This document shows, piece after piece, positions 51,585-60,626 of a DNA stretch of 64,000 bases; position 1 is the first letter of the stretch, and each line of letters opens with the position of its first letter. The translations under genes were made by a program, and so were the position numbers. The notes below the pieces were generated by a model. It was not told the origin of the DNA and ran no database searches. It saw only the letters and a program-made list of their open reading frames with translations. Origin of the DNA: VXNE01 sp963668365 (lineage in GTDB: Bacteria > Pseudomonadota > Gammaproteobacteria > Pseudomonadales > Azotimanducaceae); the NCBI GenBank assembly GCA_963668365.1, contig OY764266.1:3596001-3660000 (forward strand), written 5' to 3'.

Positions 51585-52637
51585 TCAAACCTGCAGCGCG
51601 GTGGAGACATCCGGCACGTCGGCCCAGCGGCCCGGGTCCGTGTGCCGCATGATCGCGATGGTCTTGATCACCTCGGGATTCGCCAGGCCGTGCGGCTTCT
51701 TGCCGGTCAGGACGAAGATGATGTTCTCCGCCTGCATGACGGACGTTTCCGCGATGAACACCGGAGACATGGCGGCGACGTGCGGCGTCACGTAGCAATT
51801 CGGAATACGCAGGAGCCGGCTGTCGGAAGGCAGCGGTTCGATTTCCGTGACGTCGAGCGCGGCGGCTTCGATTTCGCCGGCTTCCAGGGCGTCCGCAAGT
51901 GCTTCCTCGCTGACGATGGGTCCGCGCGCGGTGTTGACCAGCAACGCGGTGGATTTCATCCGCTTGAAGGTTTCGGCGTCGAAAAGGTACTTGGACTCGG
52001 CCGTCGCCGCGCTGTGGATGGTGATGTAGTCCGCCTCGGCGGTCAGCGTCTCGAAGTCCACGAGCTGCACGCCGTACAGGTCGCCGGCAAGCTGGTTGAC
52101 GTACGGGTCAAAGGCGAGGATGCGGTTGACCCCGAATCCCCGTGCGCGGCTGGCGAACGCGCGGCCGATGTTGCCGAATCCCACGATGCCGACGGTGTGA
52201 CCGGCCAACCGGCGCATCGACGTGGTGAAGGCGCCCCGCGAGGCCGGATCGTCCGCCCAGGCGCCGGCGCGCGTGCTCGTGACGGCATCGTACAGGCGCC
52301 GGGTCATCGACAACAGCAGCGACATCGCGTGATCGGCGACCTCCGTGGTGTTCGAACCCGGCACGTTGCACACCATCACCCCGAGTTGCGTAGCCGCTTG
52401 GAGGTCGATGGAATCCACGCCGACGCCGAAACGGCTGACCGCCTTGAGGTTCGGGCAGGACTCCATGACCCGCCGCGTCGTCGGCGGCAGGATGCCCACC
52501 TGCGCGCCGTCGGCGTCGCCGATCATTTCGATCATCTCGTCCTCGGTCCGGCAGCCGCCCTCGCTGACCTCGATTCCCGCCGCCTCGTATAGTTCTTTCT
52601 GTCGGTCCCGGGCCCCGCCCTGCAACACTACTTTCAC
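51585..52637 (-). CDS. D-isomer-specific 2-hydroxyacid dehydrogenase
   Basis: A 350-residue NAD(P)-dependent dehydrogenase of the phosphoglycerate/glyoxylate reductase family. Nucleotide loop VGIVGFGNIGRAFASRARGF lies near residue 146; the Arg region is LLVNTARGPIVSEEAL, the Glu is in ALDVTEIEPLPSDS and the catalytic His is in CYVTPHVAAMSP. Reduces 2-keto acids or oxidises 2-hydroxy acids. Single gene with a 165-bp gap upstream; no tight partner. Confidence 0.9.
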   Translation of the reverse strand: MKVVLQGGARDRQKELYEAAGIEVSEGGCRTEDEMIEMIGDADGAQVGILPPTTRRVMESCPNLKAVSRFGVGVDSIDLQAATQLGVMVCNVPGSNTTEVADHAMSLLLSMTRRLYDAVTSTRAGAWADDPASRGAFTTSMRRLAGHTVGIVGFGNIGRAFASRARGFGVNRILAFDPYVNQLAGDLYGVQLVDFETLTAEADYITIHSAATAESKYLFDAETFKRMKSTALLVNTARGPIVSEEALADALEAGEIEAAALDVTEIEPLPSDSRLLRIPNCYVTPHVAAMSPVFIAETSVMQAENIIFVLTGKKPHGLANPEVIKTIAIMRHTDPGRWADVPDVSTALQV

Positions 52638-52803
52638 CGGATCTCCTCTGGTTGGTGGATGAAGTTCCTACTGACGTCAATCGCAATTGGCAGAAAAATA
52701 ATACTGTTTTTCAACAGGTTGTTAGGGTGTCTGACGGAGCGGAGACGTCTGCAGTTCGCCATTTCATGCAGTTTCTCAGGGCACCATTACGTGTCAATAA
52801 TAT

Positions 52804-53165
52804 ATGTTAGCCCAAAGCCGTAATGTCCCCTTTCTGCAAAGTTATCGGGCCGGAGTGATCCGGCAGGTATTGGAGAAGCGCCTGAAGCAGCGCGAGGCGG
52901 CGGAGCGCCTGCGCCTGAGTGTGCGCCAGGTGAAGCGGCTGTCGGCGCGGTACCGGGAGTGCGACGTCGCGGGTCTGGTATCGGGTCATCGCGGCAAGCG
53001 ATCGAACAAAGCGATCGACGGGGCGGTTCGGCGCGAAGTCTGGAGCTGATGCGGAAGCGCCACCGGGACTTCGGGCCGACGTTCGCGCGCGAGAAGCTGG
53101 TGGACGAGCACGGCTACCGGCTGTCGGCGGAGACGCTGCGGCAGTGGATGATGGCGGAGGGGGCA
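52804..53165 (+). pseudogene. ISNCY-type transposase remnant (5' part, frameshifted)
   Basis: The first frame (52804-53049) has the helix-turn-helix LKQREAAERLRLSVRQVKRL and SGHRGKRSNKAI typical of ISNCY/IS1202-like transposases. A single missing base near 53036-53040 moves the reading to the next frame, where LMRKRHRDFGPTFAREKLVD and SAETLRQWMMAEG continue the same domain. After about 53165 homology stops; the DDE catalytic domain (about 300 residues) is absent. It marks an old insertion beside the NTPase operon. Confidence 0.7.
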
Positions 53166-53265
53166 GCTGCTCGCTCGCGAACGACAGGGCCACCTGGCAG
53201 GAGGAGCTACTCATTCGGAACCTGCCTCGCGACGCATGCATTTATCGCTCAGCGCCCCCGGACAA

Positions 53266-55443
53266 CTACACACCCTCCTTCCGATGCAAAGAAGCCGGGA
53301 GCAACCCCTTCGCGAGCCGTTCCTCGATACGCACAACCAGGTCGGCCGCCACCTCCAGCACTTCCGCAGGTGCACGCACGGGCTCGCCCGTTCGAGTCCG
53401 CAGCGCCACGACCAGCGGCTGCAACGCCTGCCCGTTCCGCTCGTCGCCTAGGAGCACGGCGATCAACTCCTTCTCGGAAGCGCCGGCCGCGACCAGCTCG
53501 GGCACGAGGCGCAACATCTCGCCCATGGCCAATTCGCTATGAGGGAGGAACAGTCCGTACGCCTCTCGAAACGCGTCCATGGCCTGTGCGTCGGCTCCCG
53601 ATCCCATCAACGCCAGTGACCGCGAGCCCCCCAGGTGCCACCCGATCCACATCCGCGTCTCCGGCGGGCACTCCTCGCTCTTTCTCTCGAACCAGCGCGA
53701 CGCTTCCGCTACCGCGCCCAGCGCCTCTTCTGCCCTGGCAAGTTCCGCCAGCCGCCGAGCCTTGTGCATCAGCGCCACCAGCGCAGGAGACCAGTTCCCT
53801 TCCAGTGCGTCGCGTTCTGCCAGCCACTCGACCAGCCCGTCATAGCAGGCCAGTTCGTTCCCGAAATCTCCCAACGCGCCGTAGGCGAACCCCCGGTTCA
53901 GCCACGCCGACTCCACGTTGTCCCGGACCACTACGTCCTCGCTTCCGCAGAAGCGATCGATGGCCTCCCCGTAGGTCCGCGCGACCGCTTGCCAATCGCG
54001 TGCCTTTCTGGCCATCTCCGCCTTCACGACCAACGACCTGACCACCGAACGCTGCACGTCCGCATCCTCGCTTTCCCCGAATCGCGCAACCACCTCGTCC
54101 GATGTCCTCTCGACCTCTTTCCACTTGATCCAGGAAAGGAGATCTTCCGGAGGAACCGTCCGCCGGGCCAGAGCGCGGTCGATGCCGGCCTGGATGGCGG
54201 TCGACCCGATCGCGTTCTGCATCAGCCGGTCAGAGGCCTGGTACAACTCACCCACGTCGTAAAACGCCACCATGAAGTGGATCAGGGCCTCCACGACGGC
54301 GGCCTCGTCGCGCTCGCGGCGCAGCTTGTAGTAGATGCTGTACAGCCGCTCTGCGGCCGCGTAGAGGCGTCTTCCGCCAGCACCGCCAGCAGCGGCAGTG
54401 ACCGCTCCCCTCGCGACCAGGCGCCCGAGCATTGTCGACACGACCCGCACGTCCAGTCGCGCCCGGGCTGCGATCTCGCCTGTGCTCGACGCCTGCCACA
54501 GGTCGATCAGCGACACGAAAACACGGCGCTCGTTCCGCGGCAGAGCCTCCAGGTGCCCGCGGAAGTACTCCGTGTGCGCGTCCACAAGGCCAACCAACTC
54601 CTCCATCAGCTCGCGCAGCGACCGGTGACGCGCGAACGCCGCCACCACCACGATCAGCCTGGGACTCCCGCCGGTCAGGATCTCCAGCGGCCTGATCTCG
54701 TGCCGGTGCGCCGCCTGCCCGGAGACCGCCGTCCACAGCCGTCGGCACTCTTCCGTGTCCAAGGGTTCGAGTTGAACTAGCCGGAACAGCTCGAAGAAAG
54801 GTGCCCGAGGATCGTCCAGGGCTTCGAACCGACTCGTCGCCGAGGCGATAAGCATGACCTGCGGCACCGACTGCAACGTCGCTCGCAGACCCCACCCGAA
54901 CCCCTCATCGACGGTCGCGACCAGCGACTGCACGTTCTCGACCATGAGCACAAGCCGCCGTTCCAGCCGGTCCGCCGCGTCGAGTACGGCGGCCTGAGCC
55001 CTTCCTTCGAGAGTCTCGTCGCGCCACCGCGACGACAGCGCCGCGTGCGTGTCCGACAGTTCCTTCGCCAGACCGAGTTCCTGGCCCGCGATCTCCCCGG
55101 CCAGGTGGAACAGCGTCTCCATCCAGAAGTCGGCCAAGCTGAAGACCTCCGCACTCTCTTCCATGAACCGAACCGGAACCAGATGCGCCGCCAGCACCGC
55201 ATCGGCCCGAATCTCCGCCGCCACACGGGCGAGCAGCATGGTCTTCCCGCGGCCGCGGGGCGCGACCACGAGGACGTGCTGGCACGACGGCGCGTGGACG
55301 TTGCTCCGCAGGACATCCTCGACCAGCTCCAACTCGCGCTCACGAACCACGAACTGCTCGATCAGTTCGGCGTCGGACTGGAGCAGTCCCGGATTGAACT
55401 TGCGGACCGGACCGGAACCGGCCTCTGCCGCTGCCTCGCTCAC
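53266..55443 (-). CDS. Large P-loop NTPase with wHTH and helical repeats (STAND-like), second of a pair
   Basis: A 725-residue protein from GTG 55443, overlapping the upstream NTPase stop as GTGA. Residues 15-260 form an AAA_16/archaeal-type ATPase: Walker A HVLVVAPRGRGKTMLLARVA, Walker B RLVLMVENVQS, sensor region VMLIASATSRFEALDD. A winged-helix segment follows (TGEIAARARLDVRVVSTMLG), then about 340 residues of TPR-like helices (WLNRGFAYGALGDFGNELAC). This sensor-like layout is common in conflict and defence NTPases. Effector domain is not obvious. Function unknown; role in defence is inferred. Confidence 0.75.
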   Translation of the reverse strand: MSEAAAEAGSGPVRKFNPGLLQSDAELIEQFVVRERELELVEDVLRSNVHAPSCQHVLVVAPRGRGKTMLLARVAAEIRADAVLAAHLVPVRFMEESAEVFSLADFWMETLFHLAGEIAGQELGLAKELSDTHAALSSRWRDETLEGRAQAAVLDAADRLERRLVLMVENVQSLVATVDEGFGWGLRATLQSVPQVMLIASATSRFEALDDPRAPFFELFRLVQLEPLDTEECRRLWTAVSGQAAHRHEIRPLEILTGGSPRLIVVVAAFARHRSLRELMEELVGLVDAHTEYFRGHLEALPRNERRVFVSLIDLWQASSTGEIAARARLDVRVVSTMLGRLVARGAVTAAAGGAGGRRLYAAAERLYSIYYKLRRERDEAAVVEALIHFMVAFYDVGELYQASDRLMQNAIGSTAIQAGIDRALARRTVPPEDLLSWIKWKEVERTSDEVVARFGESEDADVQRSVVRSLVVKAEMARKARDWQAVARTYGEAIDRFCGSEDVVVRDNVESAWLNRGFAYGALGDFGNELACYDGLVEWLAERDALEGNWSPALVALMHKARRLAELARAEEALGAVAEASRWFERKSEECPPETRMWIGWHLGGSRSLALMGSGADAQAMDAFREAYGLFLPHSELAMGEMLRLVPELVAAGASEKELIAVLLGDERNGQALQPLVVALRTRTGEPVRAPAEVLEVAADLVVRIEERLAKGLLPASLHRKEGV

Positions 55444-56711
55444 CGTGCCCGCCCCCCGTCCGATCCGCGCTTCTCGAGGGCAACGTGATGCCCGCGGAAA
55501 CGCGCGGCCCACCAGTCCTTGAGCAGATGCGACGAGAAACCGTATCCCTCCTCGCCCGCCTCCAGGTAACCGTCGTAGGCGAGCACGGCCAACACGTCCG
55601 CAATGCGCGCGGAGGCATCCTCGACCAACCCCCCGTAAAGCGCGGCCAACGATGTCCGTGCAGGCCCGGTAAAGCGGCCCTCGATCGCCGCTTCGGCCAG
55701 AATCTCCATGGCGAGCGCGTAGTTGCGGTCGTCGTCGAGAGCCTCCTTGAGCCGCGCCTCGTAGTGCATCAGGTCACTTTGTCCGGAAGGACCAAGGAGA
55801 CGCTCGCGGTACACTTCGTCGACGTCTTCAACCGTGAGCACGTCCCGTGCTCGCATGATCGCGTGCTCTCTCAGCCGCGCGAAGAAGGATTGCATGTGGT
55901 GCGGGATCCCGACGCCCAGCGAGTGGTACACGGCAACCCCCACATCCCCTTCGAGTCGGAGTCCATGACTCGCTGCCAAACGCGCGATGCACCCAACGCT
56001 CGTCTCTCGGCCCCAAGGGCCCAACCGGAACGGGTCCAGGTAGTTGATCCGGTCCGAAATACCGAGCCGTTGCACGAGCGGCTCCAGGCCGATGCTACCC
56101 GACAGAATCACGACCGGTGATTCCTCGCCGAGGCCTTGGATCGCGCCGCGCAGCCAGCTCAGGAAACCGTCCACTCGTCCGGCGTTTCCGTCCCGCTGCA
56201 GCATGCGCTTGAGGAAGATCGGCATCTCGTCAATCGCAAGCAGCGCCGGCTTCTCCTGAGCCGCACAGTCGCGCAGAAGCCGTTGGCCGTACCGGCGCCA
56301 GCTCCCAGCGTCCAGCCCGGCCCGGACCTTCAGCCGAAATCGGCTCGCGCCGACTTCCTCGACCCGGTCGGTGAACCAGCGCTTCATGCCGTCCGCGAAT
56401 CGCGACGCCAGCCGACGATGCGGGTAGGTCGCCTCCGCCATGTCCGCGATCGCGTCCTCCGGGCTGGCCGACCCCTCGACATCCACGAACAGGACTATCC
56501 AGCCGTCCGACTCCAATCGCCGCCCCAGTTCGCGGAGCACGCTCGTCTTGCCCATTCGGCGCTGCCCGCTTAACAGCACATGCTTACGGCCGCGCACGCG
56601 CACCTCAAGCACCTCCAGCTCGTCTTCGCGACCGAAGAAGTCATCGCCGATCACCCAGCGTCCCGTCGACGATCTCATCAAGCGACCTTGTTCAACAAAT
56701 CCGTTGAACAT
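55440..56711 (-). CDS. P-loop NTPase with wHTH, first of a pair
   Basis: A 423-residue ATPase of the AAA_16/archaeal ATPase type. DDFFGREDELEVLEVRVRGR precedes Walker A VLLSGQRRMGKTSVLREL; Walker B is ALLAIDEMPIFL; the sensor segment is SPVVILSGSIGLEPL. The C-terminal part (residues 300-410) contains helices of a winged-helix domain (VLAVLAYDGYLEAGEEGYGF). The downstream partner starts within its stop codon. ATG 56711 is used here; the internal ATG 56678 has a good AAGG site and would leave the inverted repeat at 56689-56710 as promoter DNA. Confidence 0.75.
   Translation of the reverse strand: MFNGFVEQGRLMRSSTGRWVIGDDFFGREDELEVLEVRVRGRKHVLLSGQRRMGKTSVLRELGRRLESDGWIVLFVDVEGSASPEDAIADMAEATYPHRRLASRFADGMKRWFTDRVEEVGASRFRLKVRAGLDAGSWRRYGQRLLRDCAAQEKPALLAIDEMPIFLKRMLQRDGNAGRVDGFLSWLRGAIQGLGEESPVVILSGSIGLEPLVQRLGISDRINYLDPFRLGPWGRETSVGCIARLAASHGLRLEGDVGVAVYHSLGVGIPHHMQSFFARLREHAIMRARDVLTVEDVDEVYRERLLGPSGQSDLMHYEARLKEALDDDRNYALAMEILAEAAIEGRFTGPARTSLAALYGGLVEDASARIADVLAVLAYDGYLEAGEEGYGFSSHLLKDWWAARFRGHHVALEKRGSDGGRAR
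56689..56710. promoter_or_regulatory. Inverted repeat at the NTPase operon start
   Basis: TGTTCAAC (56689-56696) and GTTGAACA (56703-56710) are perfect 8-bp arms with a 6-bp spacer. The repeat sits across the first ATG of the NTPase gene or, if the gene starts at 56678, 11 bp upstream of it. Its half-site shares GTTG/CAAC with the tandem palindromes at 56736-56764. Confidence 0.5.
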
Positions 56712-56735
56712 GCCATCACTCTTCAGTCTCGTTGT

Positions 56736-56764
56736 CAACAGTTCTGTTGTCAACAGTTCTGTTG
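56736..56764. promoter_or_regulatory. Two tandem palindromes upstream of the NTPase operon
   Basis: CAACAG-TT-CTGTTG occurs twice, at 56736-56749 and 56751-56764, as a 15-bp tandem repeat. Each is a perfect 6-bp inverted repeat around TT. They lie between the minus-strand NTPase operon and the plus-strand serine hydrolase relic, and contain TTGACA-like sequence on the minus strand, so they look like operators over a promoter. No regulator gene lies nearby; one of the NTPases with wHTH domains could bind. Confidence 0.55.
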
Positions 56765-56842
56765 CCCGCGTTGGTTTCAGCAGGCGGCGCAACCTCCGCC
56801 ACAGGCAGTGAGATCGGCGACCAGCAGGAAAAGGAAGCATCT

Positions 56843-58005
56843 ATGGCCACCACGCTTGAGTTGCCTCGCGCAACGCCGGAAGAGGTGGGAATGTCGGGAG
56901 TTCGACTGAACAAGGTCAGCGGCGTTGTCCAGGAGTTCATCGACGAAGGGCGCATACAGTACGCCGTAGTCGGTGTCGCCCGGCGTGGCAAGGTGGTCTA
57001 TTTCGAGGCACAGGGCGTCTCCAACCAGGAGCCCGTGCGGAAGGATGCGATGTTCCACATGGCTTCATCCACCAAGCCGATCCTGGGTGTTGCGGCGATG
57101 ATGGTGATCGAGGAGGGCCTCATCGGTCCGTCCGATCCCGTCGAGAAATACATCCCCGAGTTCAAGGGCATCAAGGTGGCTGTTCTCGACGAGAAGGCCG
57201 ACAAGAAAACCGGCGGCAAGAAAGCATTCGAGAAAGAGCCCGGATATCGACTGGTCGACGCCCATCGTCCCGTCACCATTCACGATCTGCTAACGCACAC
57301 CTCCGGAATCTCGGGCAGAACCCTCGGCAGGACTCGGGAGATACAGCATGAAGGCGACACCCTGGCCACATGGATACCGATAGTCGCCGAAGGGCCACTC
57401 AACTTTCAGCCGGGAACGCGCTGGGGCTACGGCGGCGGGCTCGATGTCGTCGCGAGAATCATCGAAATCGTATCCGGCATGCCGTTCAACGACTTCGTTC
57501 AGAAACGCATCTTCGACCCGCTGGACATGAGGGATACCCATTGGGTCGTGCCGAAAGACAAACTGCATCGCATGTTGGTCTTCGTTGAAGGCAAGGCAGG
57601 CACGCCTACCACCTATTTCTCCGGTTCCTGGGGCCTCTCGTCAGCACTGCCCGCGACTACCTGCATTTCGAGCAGATGCTGGTCAACAAGGGCGAACTGT
57701 TCGGCAATCGGCTGCTCAGACCGGAGTCGGTCGAGATGATGTCCGCCAACCAGGCGGGCGACCTCTTCGACAACGGCGGAAAAGGTGGCGCCGGCGTTGC
57801 TTTTGGCTACACGGTATCCATCACGGTGGATCCGGAGGTGGCGAACACGGGCCGAAGCGCGGGGGCCTTCGGCTGGGGCGGCGCCGCCGGGACCGTCTCC
57901 TAGACGGATCCCGAAGAGGAGTTGGCCGCGGTCATCATGGTTCAGCAACTCACGGAAATGCCGCTGAGGATTGCAGAGGCGATCGGGGCGGCCATCGACG
58001 ACTGA
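56843..58005 (+). pseudogene. Beta-lactamase-related serine hydrolase, frameshift and nonsense mutation
   Basis: From ATG 56843 (AAGGAAG site) the protein has the class C beta-lactamase/DD-peptidase pattern: SxxK in HMASSTKPILG, HDLLTHTSGISG, and Tyr in RWGYGGGLDVV. A 2-bp repeat expansion (CTCTCG at 57635-57640) shifts the frame within SGSWGL; the continuation YLHFEQMLVNKGELFGNRLL lies in another frame. That frame has an in-frame TAG at 57901 where Trp is expected (GTVS, stop, TDPEE), and runs on to TGA 58003-58005. Two independent lesions make it a pseudogene. Confidence 0.75.
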
Positions 58006-58008
58006 CGA

Positions 58009-59376
58009 TCATCCATCGTCACCGGACTCTTCCGGATAGTCGGCCCCCGCGATGCTCCTCTCGATACTCGCTTCCCAAACGCCGAGTTCTTCAATCATTC
58101 GAGAGGCGATGTCCGGTCGCTGTCTGATCAGGTTGCTGGACTCCGACGGGTCGCCAACGACGTTGTAGAGTTCGAATTCCCCGTCCTCGCCACTCGTGTA
58201 GTTCCGTACCAGCTTCCAGTCGTTGTCCAACCATGCCCGTCCGGCGGCGACCCTGAATCCCATCGGCTCGTCGCGCCGCGCGGGCTCGTCGTTCGCAAGG
58301 ACGGACGCCAGCGAAAGACCGTCGTTCACGGGATTGATGGAATTCGGATCGAGACCCGCGACGTCGATCAACGTCGGAAAGATGTCCGTCGTGGCGGACG
58401 GATAATGCGAAACCCGGGACTCGACGGTCCCCGGCCACTCGATGATCGTCGGCACGCGTATACCCCCTTCGTAGAGATCCTTCTTGAATCCCCGCAAGTG
58501 CCCGGTGGAGTCGGGGTGGACTCCCAGGTGCTCCCCATAATCGATATCGGTGAGTCCGCCATTGTCGCTGGTGAACCAGACAAGGGTGTTGTTCGCGATT
58601 CCGAGGTCTCGAAGTCCTTGCCGGAGGGTGCCAATGGAACGATCCATGGCCGCCAATTCCCCGAGTTGCGCCGCCGAGCTATTGTCGGTGCGGTCCAGGT
58701 ACGGGGCAACATCCTCCTCACTCGCCTCGAAGACGCGGTGGGGCGTCGAGTACCAGACCAGCACGAACACCGGGCGACCCTTCTTCGTCTCCCGGGCGAT
58801 GAATTTGAGGGCTTCGTCGACGATCACCTCGGAACCGTCACCTTCGAACTGCTCCGGGACGCCGTTTCGGCTCAGCACCGGGTTCAGGTTGAATTGCGTG
58901 GAGATGCTCAGCCAGTAGTCGAAGCCGAGTTCCCCGGGACCGAGCGGGTCGCTGGCCGGTATCTGGTGATCCGGTGTATTGCTCCCGTTCAAATGCCACT
59001 TGCCGAAGTGTGCGGTGGAATAGCCGGCCTCCCCGAAAGCCGTGGACAACATCATTTCCTGCTTGTTGATCGGATCACCCACCACGAAAACGCCGGTCCG
59101 ATCGTTGGACCGGCCCGTCAATACGGCGGCGCGGGTCGGCGAGCACATGGGGGCGGTCGCATAGAACCGATCCATCCGCAGACCCTTCGCCGCCATGTCG
59201 TCGAGGTTCGGCGTCTTGAGGAGAGGGTGTCCGTAGTAGCCGGTTTGCGTCCAACCCTGATCGTCGGACATCACCAGTATCACGTTGGGCTTGTCGGCCA
59301 TTGACGGCATGGATAGCGCAATCGCGCCAAAAATGACGAGCGATGCACTGGCTGTTCTCACCGTGGATGTTCCCAT
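58009..59376 (-). CDS. Sulfatase (arylsulfatase family)
   Basis: A 455-residue exported sulfatase. Signal peptide LVIFGAIALSMPSMA; metal ligands in VMSDDQGW; the formylglycine site is Cys78 in MCSPTRAAVLTGR (CxPxR) needing a modifying enzyme; STAHFGKWHL and WFTSDNGG are further family motifs. It hydrolyses sulfate esters, probably of polysaccharides or aryl compounds, in the periplasm. It converges on the broken hydrolase (4 bp apart) and follows an esterase gene by 12 bp on the same strand, suggesting an operon of two hydrolases. Confidence 0.9.
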   Translation of the reverse strand: MGTSTVRTASASLVIFGAIALSMPSMADKPNVILVMSDDQGWTQTGYYGHPLLKTPNLDDMAAKGLRMDRFYATAPMCSPTRAAVLTGRSNDRTGVFVVGDPINKQEMMLSTAFGEAGYSTAHFGKWHLNGSNTPDHQIPASDPLGPGELGFDYWLSISTQFNLNPVLSRNGVPEQFEGDGSEVIVDEALKFIARETKKGRPVFVLVWYSTPHRVFEASEEDVAPYLDRTDNSSAAQLGELAAMDRSIGTLRQGLRDLGIANNTLVWFTSDNGGLTDIDYGEHLGVHPDSTGHLRGFKKDLYEGGIRVPTIIEWPGTVESRVSHYPSATTDIFPTLIDVAGLDPNSINPVNDGLSLASVLANDEPARRDEPMGFRVAAGRAWLDNDWKLVRNYTSGEDGEFELYNVVGDPSESSNLIRQRPDIASRMIEELGVWEASIERSIAGADYPEESGDDG

Positions 59377-59388
59377 TTGACTGAATGC

Positions 59389-60399
59389 CTAGGGCTTGCC
59401 CAGCAAGAATATCAACGGAATATGAACACGCTCTCGCCAAGCCCTTGGCGAGTGATCGGCACCGTCGAAGCGACGCGTGATCCAGTCCTCACCGAACCGA
59501 TAGCCCCTGCTTCGCATCACTTCGTCCATCTTCAATTGATAGGGCTCGTATGCCGCATCATAGGTCTCGGTGCCGTAGTCGAAGTAGATCCGGTGTACGC
59601 CCGCATCAGGCCAGTGGTCCTTGTACCAGGCAATCAACATGCCATCGCCCTTCGTCCAATCGGTGGACAGGCAGGCCGCGCCACCAAAGACGTCGGGATA
59701 CTCGGCCACGGCATAGGCGGAGATCAGCCCGCCCATGCTCGAGCCCATGACGAAGGTGCTCGCTCGATCCGGTCGGGTCCGATAGGTCTGATCGACAAAC
59801 GGTTTGAGTTCTTCGACCAGGAACTTCAGATAATTGTCGGAGACGATCTTCCCGCCTTTCATCTTCGGATGTTTGGCGCCCATCAGTTCCCATACGTCGT
59901 CGGTGACGGGCTTTTGTGGCATGTATTCCAACCCTCGGTTGGGTTCTGCATCCAGGTTCGCCCAGACAGAGACGACAATGGCCGGTCGGATTGCTCCCTC
60001 CTCGATGAGCCTCGCCATGGTCGTGTCCACATCCCAGAGCCAATCGGTTCCCGAGAACGGTGTCCGACCGTGGTGGAATATGAACTGGCCGTCGTGCGCA
60101 TAGAGGACCGGATACCGGCCGGGCGATGTCGGGTCGTAGCCCTCCGGCAGCCAAACCTCCACAGGGCGAGGCACCGCGTGCTCGGACGGAAAGTCCGGGT
60201 GGTATTCAATCGTTCCTCTTTGCGGGTATGACGTCATCCTGCGCACAGGCTCCTTCGACTGTTTGGATTGAATCGCCGGCGCTTCCGGCGCATCAACGCC
60301 CATTGCGCTCTCGCTGACGGCAACAAGCGCCGTTATGCCGATCAGGAATTGTGATGCAGCGAACGCCACGGCCGCGCCACGAAGTGGTTTGATGGTCAT
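59389..60399 (-). CDS. Exported esterase (enterochelin-esterase/esterase D fold)
   Basis: A 336-residue alpha/beta hydrolase from ATG 60399 (GGGGAA site). N-terminal hydrophobic segment FAASQFLIGITALVAVSES is a signal or anchor. Family features are RPVEVWLPEGYDPTSPGRYP, LYAHDGQFIFHHG, the nucleophile Ser in VMGSSMGGLISAY and the C-terminal His in FDGADHSPRAW. Likely removes acyl groups from a siderophore, sugar or lipid in the periplasm. The open frame continues upstream, but the signal peptide fixes this start. Confidence 0.85.
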   Translation of the reverse strand: MTIKPLRGAAVAFAASQFLIGITALVAVSESAMGVDAPEAPAIQSKQSKEPVRRMTSYPQRGTIEYHPDFPSEHAVPRPVEVWLPEGYDPTSPGRYPVLYAHDGQFIFHHGRTPFSGTDWLWDVDTTMARLIEEGAIRPAIVVSVWANLDAEPNRGLEYMPQKPVTDDVWELMGAKHPKMKGGKIVSDNYLKFLVEELKPFVDQTYRTRPDRASTFVMGSSMGGLISAYAVAEYPDVFGGAACLSTDWTKGDGMLIAWYKDHWPDAGVHRIYFDYGTETYDAAYEPYQLKMDEVMRSRGYRFGEDWITRRFDGADHSPRAWRERVHIPLIFLLGKP

Positions 60400-60626
60400 T
60401 GGAGTTCCCCAATATCCGGCTACCGCCGCAACCGCTTTGGCCCACCCCTGGATCGGAGTTCCAGCCGGGCATTGTAATGCACCGACTCCCAATACGCCTC
60501 GATAGGGAATGTTGTGACGGGTGGTTGAGCGAACCAACCGTTTCAAGCGCGATTACAGACGCGAGTCTCGCGGCCCCTGCCGCAACGACCTCGACGAACG
60601 GCTCGCCACGATCCCTGAGTGAACTC

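Noticed and set aside
52700..52740. Possible second copy of the MITE end (CTGACGGAGC near 52732)
   Set aside because: Only a short match to the 37206-37226 terminus and no opposite terminus nearby.
56732..56842. Upstream extension of the serine hydrolase as a signal peptide
   Set aside because: The hydrophobic translation is produced by the tandem palindromes and starts at TTG without a ribosome site, whereas ATG 56843 has a good one.
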